DNA of 64,000 nucleotides. Origin: Xanthobacter sp. NM-59 (lineage in GTDB: Bacteria > Pseudomonadota > Alphaproteobacteria > Rhizobiales > Xanthobacteraceae). The notes below the pieces were generated by a model. It saw nothing but the letters and a program-made list of their open reading frames with translations, was not told the origin of the DNA and did no database searches. The position numbers and the translations under genes were made by a program. The stretch covers positions 992,001 through 1,056,000 of the forward strand of contig NZ_JACBFQ010000001.1 of the NCBI RefSeq assembly GCF_021401125.1, in the 5' to 3' direction. Positions 1 to 8,237 of the stretch are shown here, piece by piece. Positions within the stretch are counted from its first letter, which is position 1, and each line of letters opens with the position of its first letter.

Positions 1-953
1 TGGAGGGGCGTGAGGCCCCGGACCTGGAATTGCGCGTGTCGCGCGCGGACGGGCGCGCCCATCTCGACCTGTGCTTTGCGGGCGGCGCCGCGATCGCGGC
101 CGGCTGGCAATCCTCGCCCATGGATGGCGCCGGCGGCGGCTCGCCCCTGAGCGTGCGCGATGTGGCCGAGCGCCATGGCGGAGAGGTGTGGCTGGAACAT
201 GCGCGCACGGGCGGAACGCCACGCGCCGTCTTCCGCTTCCTTCTGCCGCTGGCCTCCGCCGCTGCCGACACCGCGGCGCATGCGGGCGAGAGTCGGCCCG
301 AATTCTACGACTTCGACCTGTTCGCCGCGAGCGAAGGCCACCACGAGCGCGACGACCGCCCGCTGGGGGAGCTGGCCTTCACCGTCTTCGACACCGAGAC
401 CACCGGCCTTGACCCGGCAGGGGGTGACGAGATCATCCAGATCGGCGCCACCCGCATCGTCAATGGCAAGCTGCTCAAGGCGGAATGCTTCGACCAGCTG
501 GTGAATCCCGGCCGCTCCATTCCCGAGGCGGGCATTGCCATCCACGGCATCCGGCCGGCAATGGTGCGCGGCCAGCCCGCCATCGGCGAGGTGCTGCCCG
601 CCTTCCATGCCTTCGTCTCCGACACCGTGCTGGTGGGCCACAACGTGGCATTCGACCTGCGTTTCCTGAAGCTGAAGGAGGCCGCCACCGGCGTCGTCTT
701 CGATCAGCCCGTGCTGGACACGCTGCTGCTCGCCTCCATCGTGCACCCCAATGCGGAGGCCCAGAGCCTGGAGGCCATCGCCGCGCGGCTGGGCATTACC
801 GTATCCGGCCGCCACACCGCGCTGGGGGATGCCCTCGCCTGCGCCGAGGTGTTCATGAAGCTGCTGCCCCTGCTGCAGCAGCAGGGCATCCGCACCCTGG
901 GCGAGGCCCGCGCCGCCTCCGAAGACTCCTATTACGCGCGCCTGCGCTATTGA
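1..953 (+). CDS. DEDDh 3'-5' exonuclease (DnaQ-like), C-terminal part of a larger protein, 5' end outside window
   Basis: The frame is open from base 3, so the gene starts upstream and only its 3' part is here. The last ~200 residues form a DnaQ/epsilon-type exonuclease with all DEDDh residues visible: FDTETTGLDP (Asp, Glu), HNVAFD (Asp) and HTALGDA (His, Asp). The preceding ~80 residues, with VAERHGGEVWLE and then a FRFLLPL strand, resemble the end of a histidine-kinase HATPase domain. This suggests a sensor/ATPase-like module fused to the nuclease, which is inference because the upstream part is missing. It probably trims 3' DNA or RNA ends in repair or turnover. The gene ends in TGA at 953 and is followed by ~480 bp without a clear gene. 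Confidence 0.85.
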   Translation, partial: EGREAPDLELRVSRADGRAHLDLCFAGGAAIAAGWQSSPMDGAGGGSPLSVRDVAERHGGEVWLEHARTGGTPRAVFRFLLPLASAAADTAAHAGESRPEFYDFDLFAASEGHHERDDRPLGELAFTVFDTETTGLDPAGGDEIIQIGATRIVNGKLLKAECFDQLVNPGRSIPEAGIAIHGIRPAMVRGQPAIGEVLPAFHAFVSDTVLVGHNVAFDLRFLKLKEAATGVVFDQPVLDTLLLASIVHPNAEAQSLEAIAARLGITVSGRHTALGDALACAEVFMKLLPLLQQQGIRTLGEARAASEDSYYARLRY

Positions 954-1435
954 GAGCCGACGCGCCCCAGCGGGCGCCGCCCCGGCCCGCCAGGCTGCCA
1001 GTCGCCGGAAGGGATTCGCTGGCGCACCATGCCCGTGCGCGACATCGGCCCCCCTGCCACGTCGTCACCGGCCTCGCGCACGAGCATGAGCGGGACTCGC
1101 CGGCGGCAGGAATTGCCTCGGATCAGGTCAGCGTGCCCGCCTTTTAGCCACCCGGCCGCCGCCGGATGGGGCGCTGCGCCACATGCGCGCCCGTCGCGGG
1201 CTCCGGAATATTACGTATCATCAAGACGTTGCCTCGCCTCGCCCAGACCCCCGCACCGCTGAAATTTTTCTGAAATCCGCCTGAAATTTCAGCTTGAAGC
1301 CGGCGCACATTTAGCTTTGTCTATTACCTAATTCCGGTGGCGATCCTGGCATGGCCAGGGGGCTCCGGTCCTTCACCGCGCGGTGGCTGGCCCGTTGCCA
1401 TCCCTTGCGTTCCTGTCCGTCTCCTGCGGGGTTCC
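954..1435. other. intergenic stretch with transporter promoter
   Basis: I see no convincing gene in this 482-bp stretch. The last ~170 bp before the transporter gene are less GC-rich and contain repeated TGAAATTT-like words (about 1263-1290) and the TTAGCTTTGT element described separately. The promoter of the transporter operon should lie here. Confidence 0.5.
1311..1331 (+). promoter_or_regulatory. candidate operator upstream of the ABC-transporter operon
   Basis: TTAGCTTTGT at 1311-1320 is identical to the left half of the perfect palindrome at 12189-12207 in front of the flavin reductase/monooxygenase operon. Read in the same orientation, both sites fit TAGCTTTGT-N7-CTAAT. The right arm here is degenerate. 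The GntR regulator encoded at 6762-7457 is the obvious candidate ligand; that link is inference. Confidence 0.5.
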
Positions 1436-2308
1436 ATGCTCGCTCAGCAGATCGTCAACGGCCTGATGCTCGGGGCCATCTACATGCTGATGGCGGTGGC
1501 CTTCACCCTTGCCATCGGTGTGTTGAACTTCCTCAATTTCTCTTTGCCCGGCCTGTTCATGCTGGGCGGCATGGTGGCCTACGGCTTCATCAAGCTCGGC
1601 TGGCCCACCGTGTTCGCCTTCTCCGCCGCCTTGGCCGCGGCCGCCCTGGTGTCGCTGCTGGTGGAGCGCTTCGCCTACCGGCCCATGCAGGGGGGCGATC
1701 CGGAAGTGCCGCTGGTCTCCTCCCTCGGCTTCCTGGTGCTGCTGGAAAACCTGATGCTGATCTATTTCGGCTCGGACCAGCAGGCCTTCCCGGCTCTGGT
1801 GCCGGACCTCAACTTCCGCTTCGGTGGACTGGTGATCGGCATCGCGCAGCTCGGCTCGCTGGTGCTCTCCGTGCTGCTGGTGCTGTGGCTGTCCTGGTTC
1901 CTGAACTCCACCGCCACCGGCCGCTGCATCCGCACCGTGGCGGAAAACCGCGACACCGCCGTGCTCATGGGCGTGGATACGGGCCGGCTCGTGCCCATGC
2001 TGTTCATCGCTTCCGCCTTGCTGGCGGCAGTCGCGGGGCTGCTGTTCGCGGTGAACTACCAGCAGGTTTCTCCCTTCATGGGCGAGGGCGTCGGCTTCAA
2101 GGGCGTCGCGGCCATGATCGTGGGCGGCATGGGCTCCATCTGGGGCGCGGTGCTGGGCGGGCTTTTGATCGGCCTCGCGGAGGTGCTCTCCATCAGCTTC
2201 ATCGGCGCCGACGTGGTCAACATCACCGTCTACGGGCTTCTGCTCTTGATCCTCATCGTTCGTCCGCAGGGCCTCATTGGGCGCCCCGCCACCCGGGAGA
2301 AGCTGTGA
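1436..2308 (+). CDS. branched-chain amino acid-type ABC transporter permease (LivH family)
   Basis: An inner-membrane permease of about 290 residues with roughly eight hydrophobic segments and the LivH-type opening MLAQQIVNGLMLGAIYML. The ATG at 1436 is preferred over the longer frame from 1337 because this motif begins the family. It heads a tight operon: the stop overlaps the ATG of the next permease (TGATG). It forms the translocation pore with the LivM-type partner for substrates of the hydrophobic amino acid transporter (HAAT) class, which includes branched-chain amino acids, amides, urea and aromatic acids. The catabolic genes controlled by the same apparent operator suggest the substrate is not simply a branched-chain amino acid. 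Confidence 0.9.
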   Translation: MLAQQIVNGLMLGAIYMLMAVAFTLAIGVLNFLNFSLPGLFMLGGMVAYGFIKLGWPTVFAFSAALAAAALVSLLVERFAYRPMQGGDPEVPLVSSLGFLVLLENLMLIYFGSDQQAFPALVPDLNFRFGGLVIGIAQLGSLVLSVLLVLWLSWFLNSTATGRCIRTVAENRDTAVLMGVDTGRLVPMLFIASALLAAVAGLLFAVNYQQVSPFMGEGVGFKGVAAMIVGGMGSIWGAVLGGLLIGLAEVLSISFIGADVVNITVYGLLLLILIVRPQGLIGRPATREKL

Positions 2309-3159
2309 TGAGCGGTTATCTCACCGGCGTTCTCGTCGTCCTCGCCTTCAATGTCATGGCGGCCTACGCGGTTTACCTGCCGCTCGCCGCCGGGCAGCTC
2401 AATCTCGGCATTGCCGGGTTCATGGCCATCGGCGCCTATGCCTCGGCATTCCTGACCAACGAATATCAGTGGTCCATGTGGGCCGCGATTCCGGTGGGCT
2501 CGGCGCTGGCGGGGCTCACGGGGCTGCTGATCGGCATCCCGGTGCTGCGCACCCACGGCATCTATCTGGCCATGGCCACCTTCGCGCTCGGCCAGGTCAT
2601 CTCCGCCGTGTTCCTGAACCTTGAGGTGGTCGGCGGGGCCGCCGGCTATCCGGTCACCGATTATGTGGGGCCTTATGGGGTGTTCGCGGCCGCCATCGGC
2701 GTCGTGCTGCTGATGCTCTATCTCTCCCGCACCCGCTTCGCGCTCTATCTCACAGCGGTGAAGAGCGATGCCACGGTGGCGGACCTGATGGGCATCTCCG
2801 TGCGCGGCATTCAGGTGGCGGCCTTCGCGCTCGGCGCGGCGGTGGCGGGCTTCGGCGGCGCCTTCTACGCCCACCATTACAATTTCGTGGAAGCCCAGCA
2901 TTTCAACGTGCTGCTCTCGGTCTTTACCGTCCTCTACGTGCTGTTCGGCGGCACCCAGACGGTGTGGGGCCCGCTGGTGGGCGCCGCCTTCTTCACCCTG
3001 GCGCCGGAGCTGCTGCGCGCCTCCGACCAGTGGCGCTATGCCCTGTTCGCCATCTTCATCATCGTCTTCATGGCCATGCGGCCGCAGGGCCTGGTGACCA
3101 CCTCTCTGCTGCGCTTCACCCGCCGCCGCACCGCCACCGAGAGCGAGGAGGCCGCGTGA
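2308..3159 (+). CDS. branched-chain amino acid-type ABC transporter permease (LivM family)
   Basis: A second integral membrane permease of 283 residues, rich in hydrophobic helices, with the LivM-like QLNLGIAGFMAIGAYASA segment near the N terminus and HGIYLAMATFALGQ in the middle. Its ATG overlaps the stop of the upstream permease, and its own stop overlaps the ATG of the ATPase gene (TGATGA), so translational coupling is likely. Its C terminus (FTRRRTATESEEAA) is short and charged. It should pair with the LivH-type subunit. Substrate not determinable from sequence. Confidence 0.9.
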   Translation: MSGYLTGVLVVLAFNVMAAYAVYLPLAAGQLNLGIAGFMAIGAYASAFLTNEYQWSMWAAIPVGSALAGLTGLLIGIPVLRTHGIYLAMATFALGQVISAVFLNLEVVGGAAGYPVTDYVGPYGVFAAAIGVVLLMLYLSRTRFALYLTAVKSDATVADLMGISVRGIQVAAFALGAAVAGFGGAFYAHHYNFVEAQHFNVLLSVFTVLYVLFGGTQTVWGPLVGAAFFTLAPELLRASDQWRYALFAIFIIVFMAMRPQGLVTTSLLRFTRRRTATESEEAA

Positions 3160-3917
3160 TGACCGCCGCACTCTCCCTTAAGGGCATCACCAAGTCCTTC
3201 GCCGGGGTGCACGCCATCCAGAACCTCTCTTTTGAGGTTCCCAAGGGCGTCACCACCGCCCTCATCGGCCCCAACGGGGCGGGCAAGACCACCGTGTTCA
3301 ACCTGGTGAGCGGGGTCTATGGCGTGGATGCTGGCACCGTCACGGTGAATGGCGTGGACGTGACGCACATGCCCTCGCGCAAGCGCATCACCACCGGCAT
3401 CGCCCGCTCGTTCCAGAACATCCGGCTCATGTCCCACCTGACGGTGCTGGAAAACATGCTGGTGGGCCAGCATGTGCGCAATTCCTCCCTCGGCGCGCTG
3501 CTGACCCCCTATCGCCTGTTCCCCAATCACCGCTGGAAGGTGCAGGCCCGAGAGGCCCTGGCCGAAAGCGGCCTGGAGGAGTGGGCGGACGAAACCGTGG
3601 GCGCCCTGCCCTATGGGGTGAGAAAGCGCATCGACCTTGTCCGCGCGACGCTGGCCGGCGCCAGCCTGCTGATGCTGGACGAGCCCGCCGCCGGCCTCAA
3701 CCCGTCCGAGACCAACGCCCTGCGCGACCATCTCAGGACGCTGATGGCCAAGGGCATCACCCTCCTCGTGGTGGAGCACGACATGCACTTCGTGGACAGC
3801 ATCTGCCAGAACGTGGTGGTGCTGAATTTCGGCGAGAAGATCGCCGAGGGCCCGCTCTCCCAGGTGCGCCAGGATCCCAAGGTGCGCGAGGCCTATATCG
3901 GCTCGGAGGAGGCGTGA
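3159..3917 (+). CDS. ABC transporter ATP-binding protein (LivG family)
   Basis: A 252-residue ABC ATPase with Walker A GPNGAGKTT near residue 37, Walker B LLMLDEPAAGLNP, and the switch His in VVEHDM. The ABC signature is unusual: LPYGVRKR replaces the canonical LSGGQ-like segment. LivG-type ATPases often deviate here, but the loss of both Ser and Gln is worth noting. It energises the transporter together with the LivF-type ATPase just downstream. Start codon overlaps the preceding stop. Confidence 0.9.
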   Translation: MTAALSLKGITKSFAGVHAIQNLSFEVPKGVTTALIGPNGAGKTTVFNLVSGVYGVDAGTVTVNGVDVTHMPSRKRITTGIARSFQNIRLMSHLTVLENMLVGQHVRNSSLGALLTPYRLFPNHRWKVQAREALAESGLEEWADETVGALPYGVRKRIDLVRATLAGASLLMLDEPAAGLNPSETNALRDHLRTLMAKGITLLVVEHDMHFVDSICQNVVVLNFGEKIAEGPLSQVRQDPKVREAYIGSEEA

Positions 3918-3918
3918 C

Positions 3919-4647
3919 ATGGCGCTTCTCGACGTTTCCGGCATCTCCGTCTCCTACGGCCGCGTGAACGCCCTGAAGGACGTTTCACTGCAGGTGAAAG
4001 AAGGCGAGATCGTCACCGTGCTGGGCGCCAATGGCGCCGGCAAGAGCACGCTGCTCAAGGCCATCCTGGGCGCTGTTCCGCTGAAGTCCGGCGGCATCAC
4101 CTTCGCCGACCGGGACATGAGCCGCGCCGCGCCTCACAAGCGCATCGGCGAAGGGCTGGTGCTGGTGCCTGAGGGCCGGCGCATCCTCATCTCGCTGACG
4201 GTGGAGGAAAACCTGCTGCTGGGCGCCCATATGCGCCGCGACAGCGCCGCCATCGGCCGCGAGCTGGAAGCCATCTATGCCCGCTTCTCCAATCTGGCGG
4301 CGCGGCGGAACATGCTGGCCTCCTGCCTCTCGGGCGGCGAGCAGCAGATGCTCGCCATCGGCCGCGCCATGATGGCCAAGCCGAGGTTGATGATGCTGGA
4401 CGAGCCCTCCCTCGGCCTGTCTCCCCTGTTCGTGCAGAAGCTGTTCGAGCTGATCCGTGAACTGAACCATGAGGGCCTCGCCGTGCTGCTGGTGGAGCAG
4501 AACACGGGCAAGGCCCTTTCCGTGGCGCACCACGCGACCGTGCTGGAGCTCGGCCGCGTGACCATGGCGGGCGATCCCAAAACGCTCGCGGACGATCCCC
4601 GCCTGCAGGCGGCCTATCTCGGCGCGGGGGAAGACGCCCCCGCCTGA
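3919..4647 (+). CDS. ABC transporter ATP-binding protein (LivF family)
   Basis: A 242-residue ATPase with Walker A GANGAGKST, an intact signature LSGGEQQ, Walker B LMMLDEPSLGLSP and switch His-equivalent region VLLVEQN, where Gln replaces His as is usual in LivF. It begins one base after the LivG-type gene and would form the heterodimeric motor with it. About 100 bp separate it from the binding-protein gene. Confidence 0.9.
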   Translation: MALLDVSGISVSYGRVNALKDVSLQVKEGEIVTVLGANGAGKSTLLKAILGAVPLKSGGITFADRDMSRAAPHKRIGEGLVLVPEGRRILISLTVEENLLLGAHMRRDSAAIGRELEAIYARFSNLAARRNMLASCLSGGEQQMLAIGRAMMAKPRLMMLDEPSLGLSPLFVQKLFELIRELNHEGLAVLLVEQNTGKALSVAHHATVLELGRVTMAGDPKTLADDPRLQAAYLGAGEDAPA

Positions 4648-4743
4648 TTCGCCGGCAGCCTTTGCGCGGCGTGTGCGTGGAATCCATGGGCGCCGGTCGA
4701 TGACCGGAGCCGTTGGCAAAAGAACCTTCAGAGGAGTTGGGAC

Positions 4744-5913
4744 ATGAAGAAGCAGGTCCTGTTGGGCGCCACCATGCTGGCGGCGCTGGTTGCGGGCGGC
4801 GCCGCCCGCGCCGAGGATGATCTGATCCTCGGTTACATGATGGCCAAGAGCGGCCCTTATGTGAGCCTTGCCAACACCAATGAAATCGCCGTCGACATGG
4901 CGGTCGAGGAAATCAACGCCAAGGGCGGCATCAACGGCAAGAAGATCAAGGTGGTGAAGTTCGACACCGCCGGCGATCCCAAGCAGGCCACCACCGCCGT
5001 GCGCTCCTTCGCGCAGGATGCCGGCGCGCTCGCCGTGATCGGCCCGTTCTCCTCCTCCGAGGTGCGCACCACCTTCCCGGTGGGCGAGCGCGAGGGCATC
5101 TCGCAGATGTCCATGGCCTCTTCCGCCCCTGGCCTCACCAAGGGCTTCACCTACGGCTTCCGCAACACCACCGACGAAGGCAAGGTGATCGATTCCGTGC
5201 TCGGCGCGGTGAAGGACAAGAAGCTGCCCATGGCCTCCGGCGCGGCGGCCTATGCCACCGATGACGTGGTGTCCAAGTCCATCGGCACCAAGGTCGTGCC
5301 GGCGGAGTTCGAGAAGTTCTCCATTCCGCTCAAGGGCTCGGTGGACTTCCAGCTGGGCGCCTTCGACCTGTCGCCCCAGGTGGCGCAGCTGAAGCAGATC
5401 AACCCGGACATCGTCGGCCTCGGCTCCCCGCCCGAGGGCGCCATCAACCTCGCCAAGGAGCTGAAGCGCCAGGGCGTTTCCACCCGCATCATCGGCGGCA
5501 CCAACATGGCTGACCCCGAGCTGCCCAAGCGCATGGACGGCGCCGGCGAGACCATGACCATCGGCACCACCTTCTTCGCCGATGCCAACGACAAGACCAA
5601 GGCCTTCACGGAAGAGTTCGCCAAGCGCACCAAGGCCGCCGGCCTGCGCACCGATCCCAACCAGATGGACGCCTCGGTCTATGACATCGTCTACCTCTAC
5701 GCGGAGGCCATGAAGAAGGCCGGCGTCACCGGCGACAAGGCCAAGGTGGCCGCCGAGCGCGCCGCCATCCGCGACCAGATCTCCAAGCTGAAGGACTATC
5801 CCGCGATGGAGGGCTCCATCTCCTTCACCGACGGCGACGCCGTGAAGCCGGTCTATGTGATCGAGGTGAAGGACGGAAAGTGGACGCTTCTGGACACGCG
5901 CCTGCCGAACTGA
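4744..5913 (+). CDS. periplasmic substrate-binding protein of the HAAT/LivK type
   Basis: A 389-residue protein with a cleavable signal peptide (MKKQVLLGATMLAALVAGGAARA, cleavage probably after ARA) followed by a Peripla_BP_6-type solute-binding fold. VEEINAKGGINGKK and the KFDTAGDPKQ segment are typical of LivK-like receptors. A GGAG-type ribosome site precedes the ATG. It delivers ligand to the LivHMGF-type complex encoded immediately upstream. A strong hairpin terminator follows at 5932-5978, so it is the last gene of the transporter transcript. Confidence 0.9.
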   Translation: MKKQVLLGATMLAALVAGGAARAEDDLILGYMMAKSGPYVSLANTNEIAVDMAVEEINAKGGINGKKIKVVKFDTAGDPKQATTAVRSFAQDAGALAVIGPFSSSEVRTTFPVGEREGISQMSMASSAPGLTKGFTYGFRNTTDEGKVIDSVLGAVKDKKLPMASGAAAYATDDVVSKSIGTKVVPAEFEKFSIPLKGSVDFQLGAFDLSPQVAQLKQINPDIVGLGSPPEGAINLAKELKRQGVSTRIIGGTNMADPELPKRMDGAGETMTIGTTFFADANDKTKAFTEEFAKRTKAAGLRTDPNQMDASVYDIVYLYAEAMKKAGVTGDKAKVAAERAAIRDQISKLKDYPAMEGSISFTDGDAVKPVYVIEVKDGKWTLLDTRLPN

Positions 5914-5931
5914 CCTCGGCGAACGCGTAAG

Positions 5932-5978
5932 GCCGGCGCCCCATTTCTGCCCTGACCTGGGGCGCCGGCACCCTTTTT
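5932..5978 (+). terminator. rho-independent terminator after the transporter operon
   Basis: A perfect 12-bp stem (GCCGGCGCCCCA at 5932-5943 with TGGGGCGCCGGC at 5958-5969) is followed by ACCC and a five-T run at 5974-5978. It separates the transporter operon from the DUF2848 gene. Confidence 0.85.
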
Positions 5979-6011
5979 CTTGAAAAACGACTGACTAGTT
6001 CGAGGACCATG

Positions 6012-6698
6012 ATGCCGGGCACCGCCCTCACCTTCACCATCCATGCCGACGGCCGCAGCTATGAAGAAACGCTGCTGATCCGCACCGCGGTCATCGCCGG
6101 CTGGACCGGTCGCGACAAGGTCGCGCTGGAGAAGCACATCGTCGAGCTCGAGGCCCTCGGGGTGCCGCGCCCGGCCTCCACCCCCATCTATTACCGGGTC
6201 GGAGCCTCGCGCCTCACCACGGCCGGCGCCATCGAGTGCGTGGGCGGCGATTCCTCGGGCGAGGTCGAGTTCGTGATCGTGGCGGCGGAGGGGCGCTATT
6301 TCCTCGGCGTCGGCTCCGACCACACGGACCGCAAGGTGGAGACCTACAACATCACGGTTTCCAAGCAGGTGTGCGACAAGCCCGTGGCCGCCGAGCTGTG
6401 GGCCCTGGACGAGGTTGCCGGCCACTGGGATGACCTGATCCTGCGTTCCTACGCCGTCATCGATGGCAAGAAGGAGCTTTATCAGGAGGGCACGGTCGCC
6501 GCGATGCTGCCGCCCGCCGACATTCTCGCCGGCTATGGCGCGCCCTTCGGCAACGGCGCCGTGATGTATTGCGGCACCCTGGCGGCGCATGGCGGCATCC
6601 GCCCGGCGGAGCGGTTCGAGTTCGAGCTGGTGGATCCGGTGCTGGGGCGCACCCTGCGCCACGGCTACGACGTAACCACCCTTCCCATAGCCGGATAA
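6012..6698 (+). CDS. DUF2848 family protein (putative small-molecule hydrolase/isomerase)
   Basis: A soluble protein of about 228 residues recognised as DUF2848 by its overall sequence, including the central GVGSDHTDRKVE segment and the ending LRHGYDVTTLP. The fold is thought to be related to fumarylacetoacetate-hydrolase-like enzymes, and the reaction is unknown. Two tandem ATGs exist at 6009 and 6012; the GAGGA at 6002-6006 is better spaced for 6012. It sits between the transporter operon and the GntR regulator. Members of this family are commonly found next to amidases and transporters, so a step in the same catabolic route is likely (inference). Confidence 0.75.
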   Translation: MPGTALTFTIHADGRSYEETLLIRTAVIAGWTGRDKVALEKHIVELEALGVPRPASTPIYYRVGASRLTTAGAIECVGGDSSGEVEFVIVAAEGRYFLGVGSDHTDRKVETYNITVSKQVCDKPVAAELWALDEVAGHWDDLILRSYAVIDGKKELYQEGTVAAMLPPADILAGYGAPFGNGAVMYCGTLAAHGGIRPAERFEFELVDPVLGRTLRHGYDVTTLPIAG

Positions 6699-6761
6699 GC
6701 AACAGCAACACCCCGCCGGTCGCCACCATGCGGCCGGCGCGCGTTCAGGGACAAGACGAAC

Positions 6762-7457
6762 ATGCGGACGGAAGCGGCAAACACCCTGCTGGACGTTTCG
6801 GCGGAGCCGGTCGAGACGGCAGCCCCCGCCCGTTCGCTGCGCGACGAGGCCTATGAGCTCATCAAGGCGCGCATCATCATGTGCGTGTTCCGCCCGGGGG
6901 AAGTGCTGAGCGAGGCGGCGGTGTCCTCCGCCATCAATATCGGCCGCACCCCCGTGCGCCAGGCGTTCGACCGGCTTATGCGCGACGGCCTGGTGGAGGT
7001 GCTGCCCCGCAAGGGCATCGTGGTGCGCCCCATTTCCCATGACGAAGTGCACGACATGGTGGAAGTGCGCCTGCTGAACGAGTGCTTCTGCGCGCGCCTT
7101 GCCGCCGAGCGCGCGGAGCCCGCGCACCTCTCGGCGCTGGCCATCAACGTGGCCCTGGGCGTGGAGGCCGCCGCCAATCGCGACGTGGCGGAGCTGATGG
7201 CGCTCGACCGGGAATTTCACGCGACTATTTCCGCCGCGGCCGGCAATCCGGTGCTGGCCGAGATTCTGAAGAGCCTGCACGAAAAGGCGCAGCGGGTGTG
7301 GTTCGTCTCTCTGCGCGCGCCGGAGCACCACCAGCGGGTGGTGGAGGAGCACGCGGCCATCGTAGAAGCCCTGCGCTCCCGCGATCCCGATGCCGCCGAG
7401 GCGGCCGTGCGGGCCCACATCCGCTCCTTCGTCGACAACCTCAACCGCCAGCTCTGA
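6762..7457 (+). CDS. GntR family transcriptional regulator, FCD subfamily
   Basis: A 231-residue regulator. The N-terminal winged helix-turn-helix (residues ~25-90) contains RPGEVLSEAAVSSAINIGRT and PVRQAFDRL. The C-terminal all-helical FCD ligand-binding domain includes the metal/ligand-type LDREFHATI segment and a conserved RSRDPDAAEAAVRAHI ending. FCD regulators usually sense the organic acid whose catabolism they control. Context and the palindrome at 12189-12207, repeated as a half site at 1311, point to control of both the transporter and the monooxygenase operon. The direct link needs binding data. Confidence 0.88.
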   Translation: MRTEAANTLLDVSAEPVETAAPARSLRDEAYELIKARIIMCVFRPGEVLSEAAVSSAINIGRTPVRQAFDRLMRDGLVEVLPRKGIVVRPISHDEVHDMVEVRLLNECFCARLAAERAEPAHLSALAINVALGVEAAANRDVAELMALDREFHATISAAAGNPVLAEILKSLHEKAQRVWFVSLRAPEHHQRVVEEHAAIVEALRSRDPDAAEAAVRAHIRSFVDNLNRQL

Positions 7458-7751
7458 GCGCCCCTTCATGCACGGGCGGCACCGCGCCCGACTTGAGCAG
7501 ACATCCAGATGCATCATACCCTGTGGCCAGAGCCGCGCAGCCTCACGCCCAAGGCGGCGCAGCTTCGCGCCCAGGGCGCTCGCGCCGCACCGGTCTGCAG
7601 GCATCGCCGCAGGGCCGCCGCGCGACACACCGCCGCCCGCATCGCATTCGCCCAGCAACATTCGGAAACACTTAAGACTTATTCAGAAACACAGCCTTAG
7701 ACCAGCCCCTGACGGCAGAATAAGAGCCGGGTTTTCATATTGGGGGTGGAC

Positions 7752-8126
7752 ATGGTTTCCGTTTCTTCCGTCTCGACATCTGTCACAACCGCCAGCTCCG
7801 GCAGCGGCTCGTCTGACATCTCCGCGCAGATCACCAAGCTGCGGGCAAGCCAGGTCGCCCTGCAGAAGCAGATCGACGAAGCGAATGCTTCCGAGGACAT
7901 GACCGACGACGAAAAGGCCGAAGCCATCCAGACGGCGCAGAAGAGCCTCAATCAGGTCACGGCCCAGATCGCCGAATTGACCGCGCGGCTCAGCGCCCAA
8001 CAGTCCCAGGAGACGGCCCAGACCACTCAGGCGAGCGCCTCCACGAAGGATGACGAGAACGCGAGCAATCCCTATGCCGTGATCGCCACCACGGACTTCT
8101 CCGTCTTCAACGAGAGCAACAGCTGA
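7752..8126 (+). CDS. FlxA-like small coiled-coil protein
   Basis: A 124-residue protein starting MVSVSSVSTSV at the ATG at 7752, preceded by a GGGGGTGG ribosome site. A low-complexity Ser/Thr-rich N terminus is followed by a predicted coiled coil (SDISAQITKLRASQVALQ and SLNQVTAQIAELTARL), the arrangement seen in the FlxA-like family (Pfam 14282). FlxA of E. coli is a flagellar-regulon protein of unknown function. The C terminus (DFSVFNESNS) is polar. No flagellar gene is nearby, so its role here is unknown. It is a lone gene closed by the 19-bp hairpin at 8147-8187. Confidence 0.7.
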   Translation: MVSVSSVSTSVTTASSGSGSSDISAQITKLRASQVALQKQIDEANASEDMTDDEKAEAIQTAQKSLNQVTAQIAELTARLSAQQSQETAQTTQASASTKDDENASNPYAVIATTDFSVFNESNS

Positions 8127-8146
8127 CACTCCGGCGGCAAGAGATC

Positions 8147-8190
8147 AAGAAAGAGGCCCGTGAGCCAAGCTCACGGGCCTCTTTCTTCTT
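8147..8190. terminator. bidirectional terminator, perfect 19-bp stem
   Basis: AAGAAAGAGGCCCGTGAGC at 8147-8165 pairs perfectly with its reverse complement at 8169-8187 across a 3-nt CAA loop. A-rich and T-rich flanks on both sides make it work in both directions, ending the FlxA-like gene (+) and the amidase operon (-). Confidence 0.92.
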
Positions 8191-8237
8191 CCGGCCAGCG
8201 CAAAGGCCTCCCGGAGATACAGACGGGATGCGCCGCC

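Noticed and set aside
949-1087. Short minus-strand frame (about 46 codons, MLVREAGDD...) overlapping the end of the exonuclease gene
   Set aside because: Third-position GC is high but so is that of other frames there; no ribosome site and no recognisable family. Not enough to call a gene.
5853-7661. 602-codon minus-strand open frame
   Set aside because: Antisense to DUF2848 and GntR genes, which have ribosome sites and family motifs.
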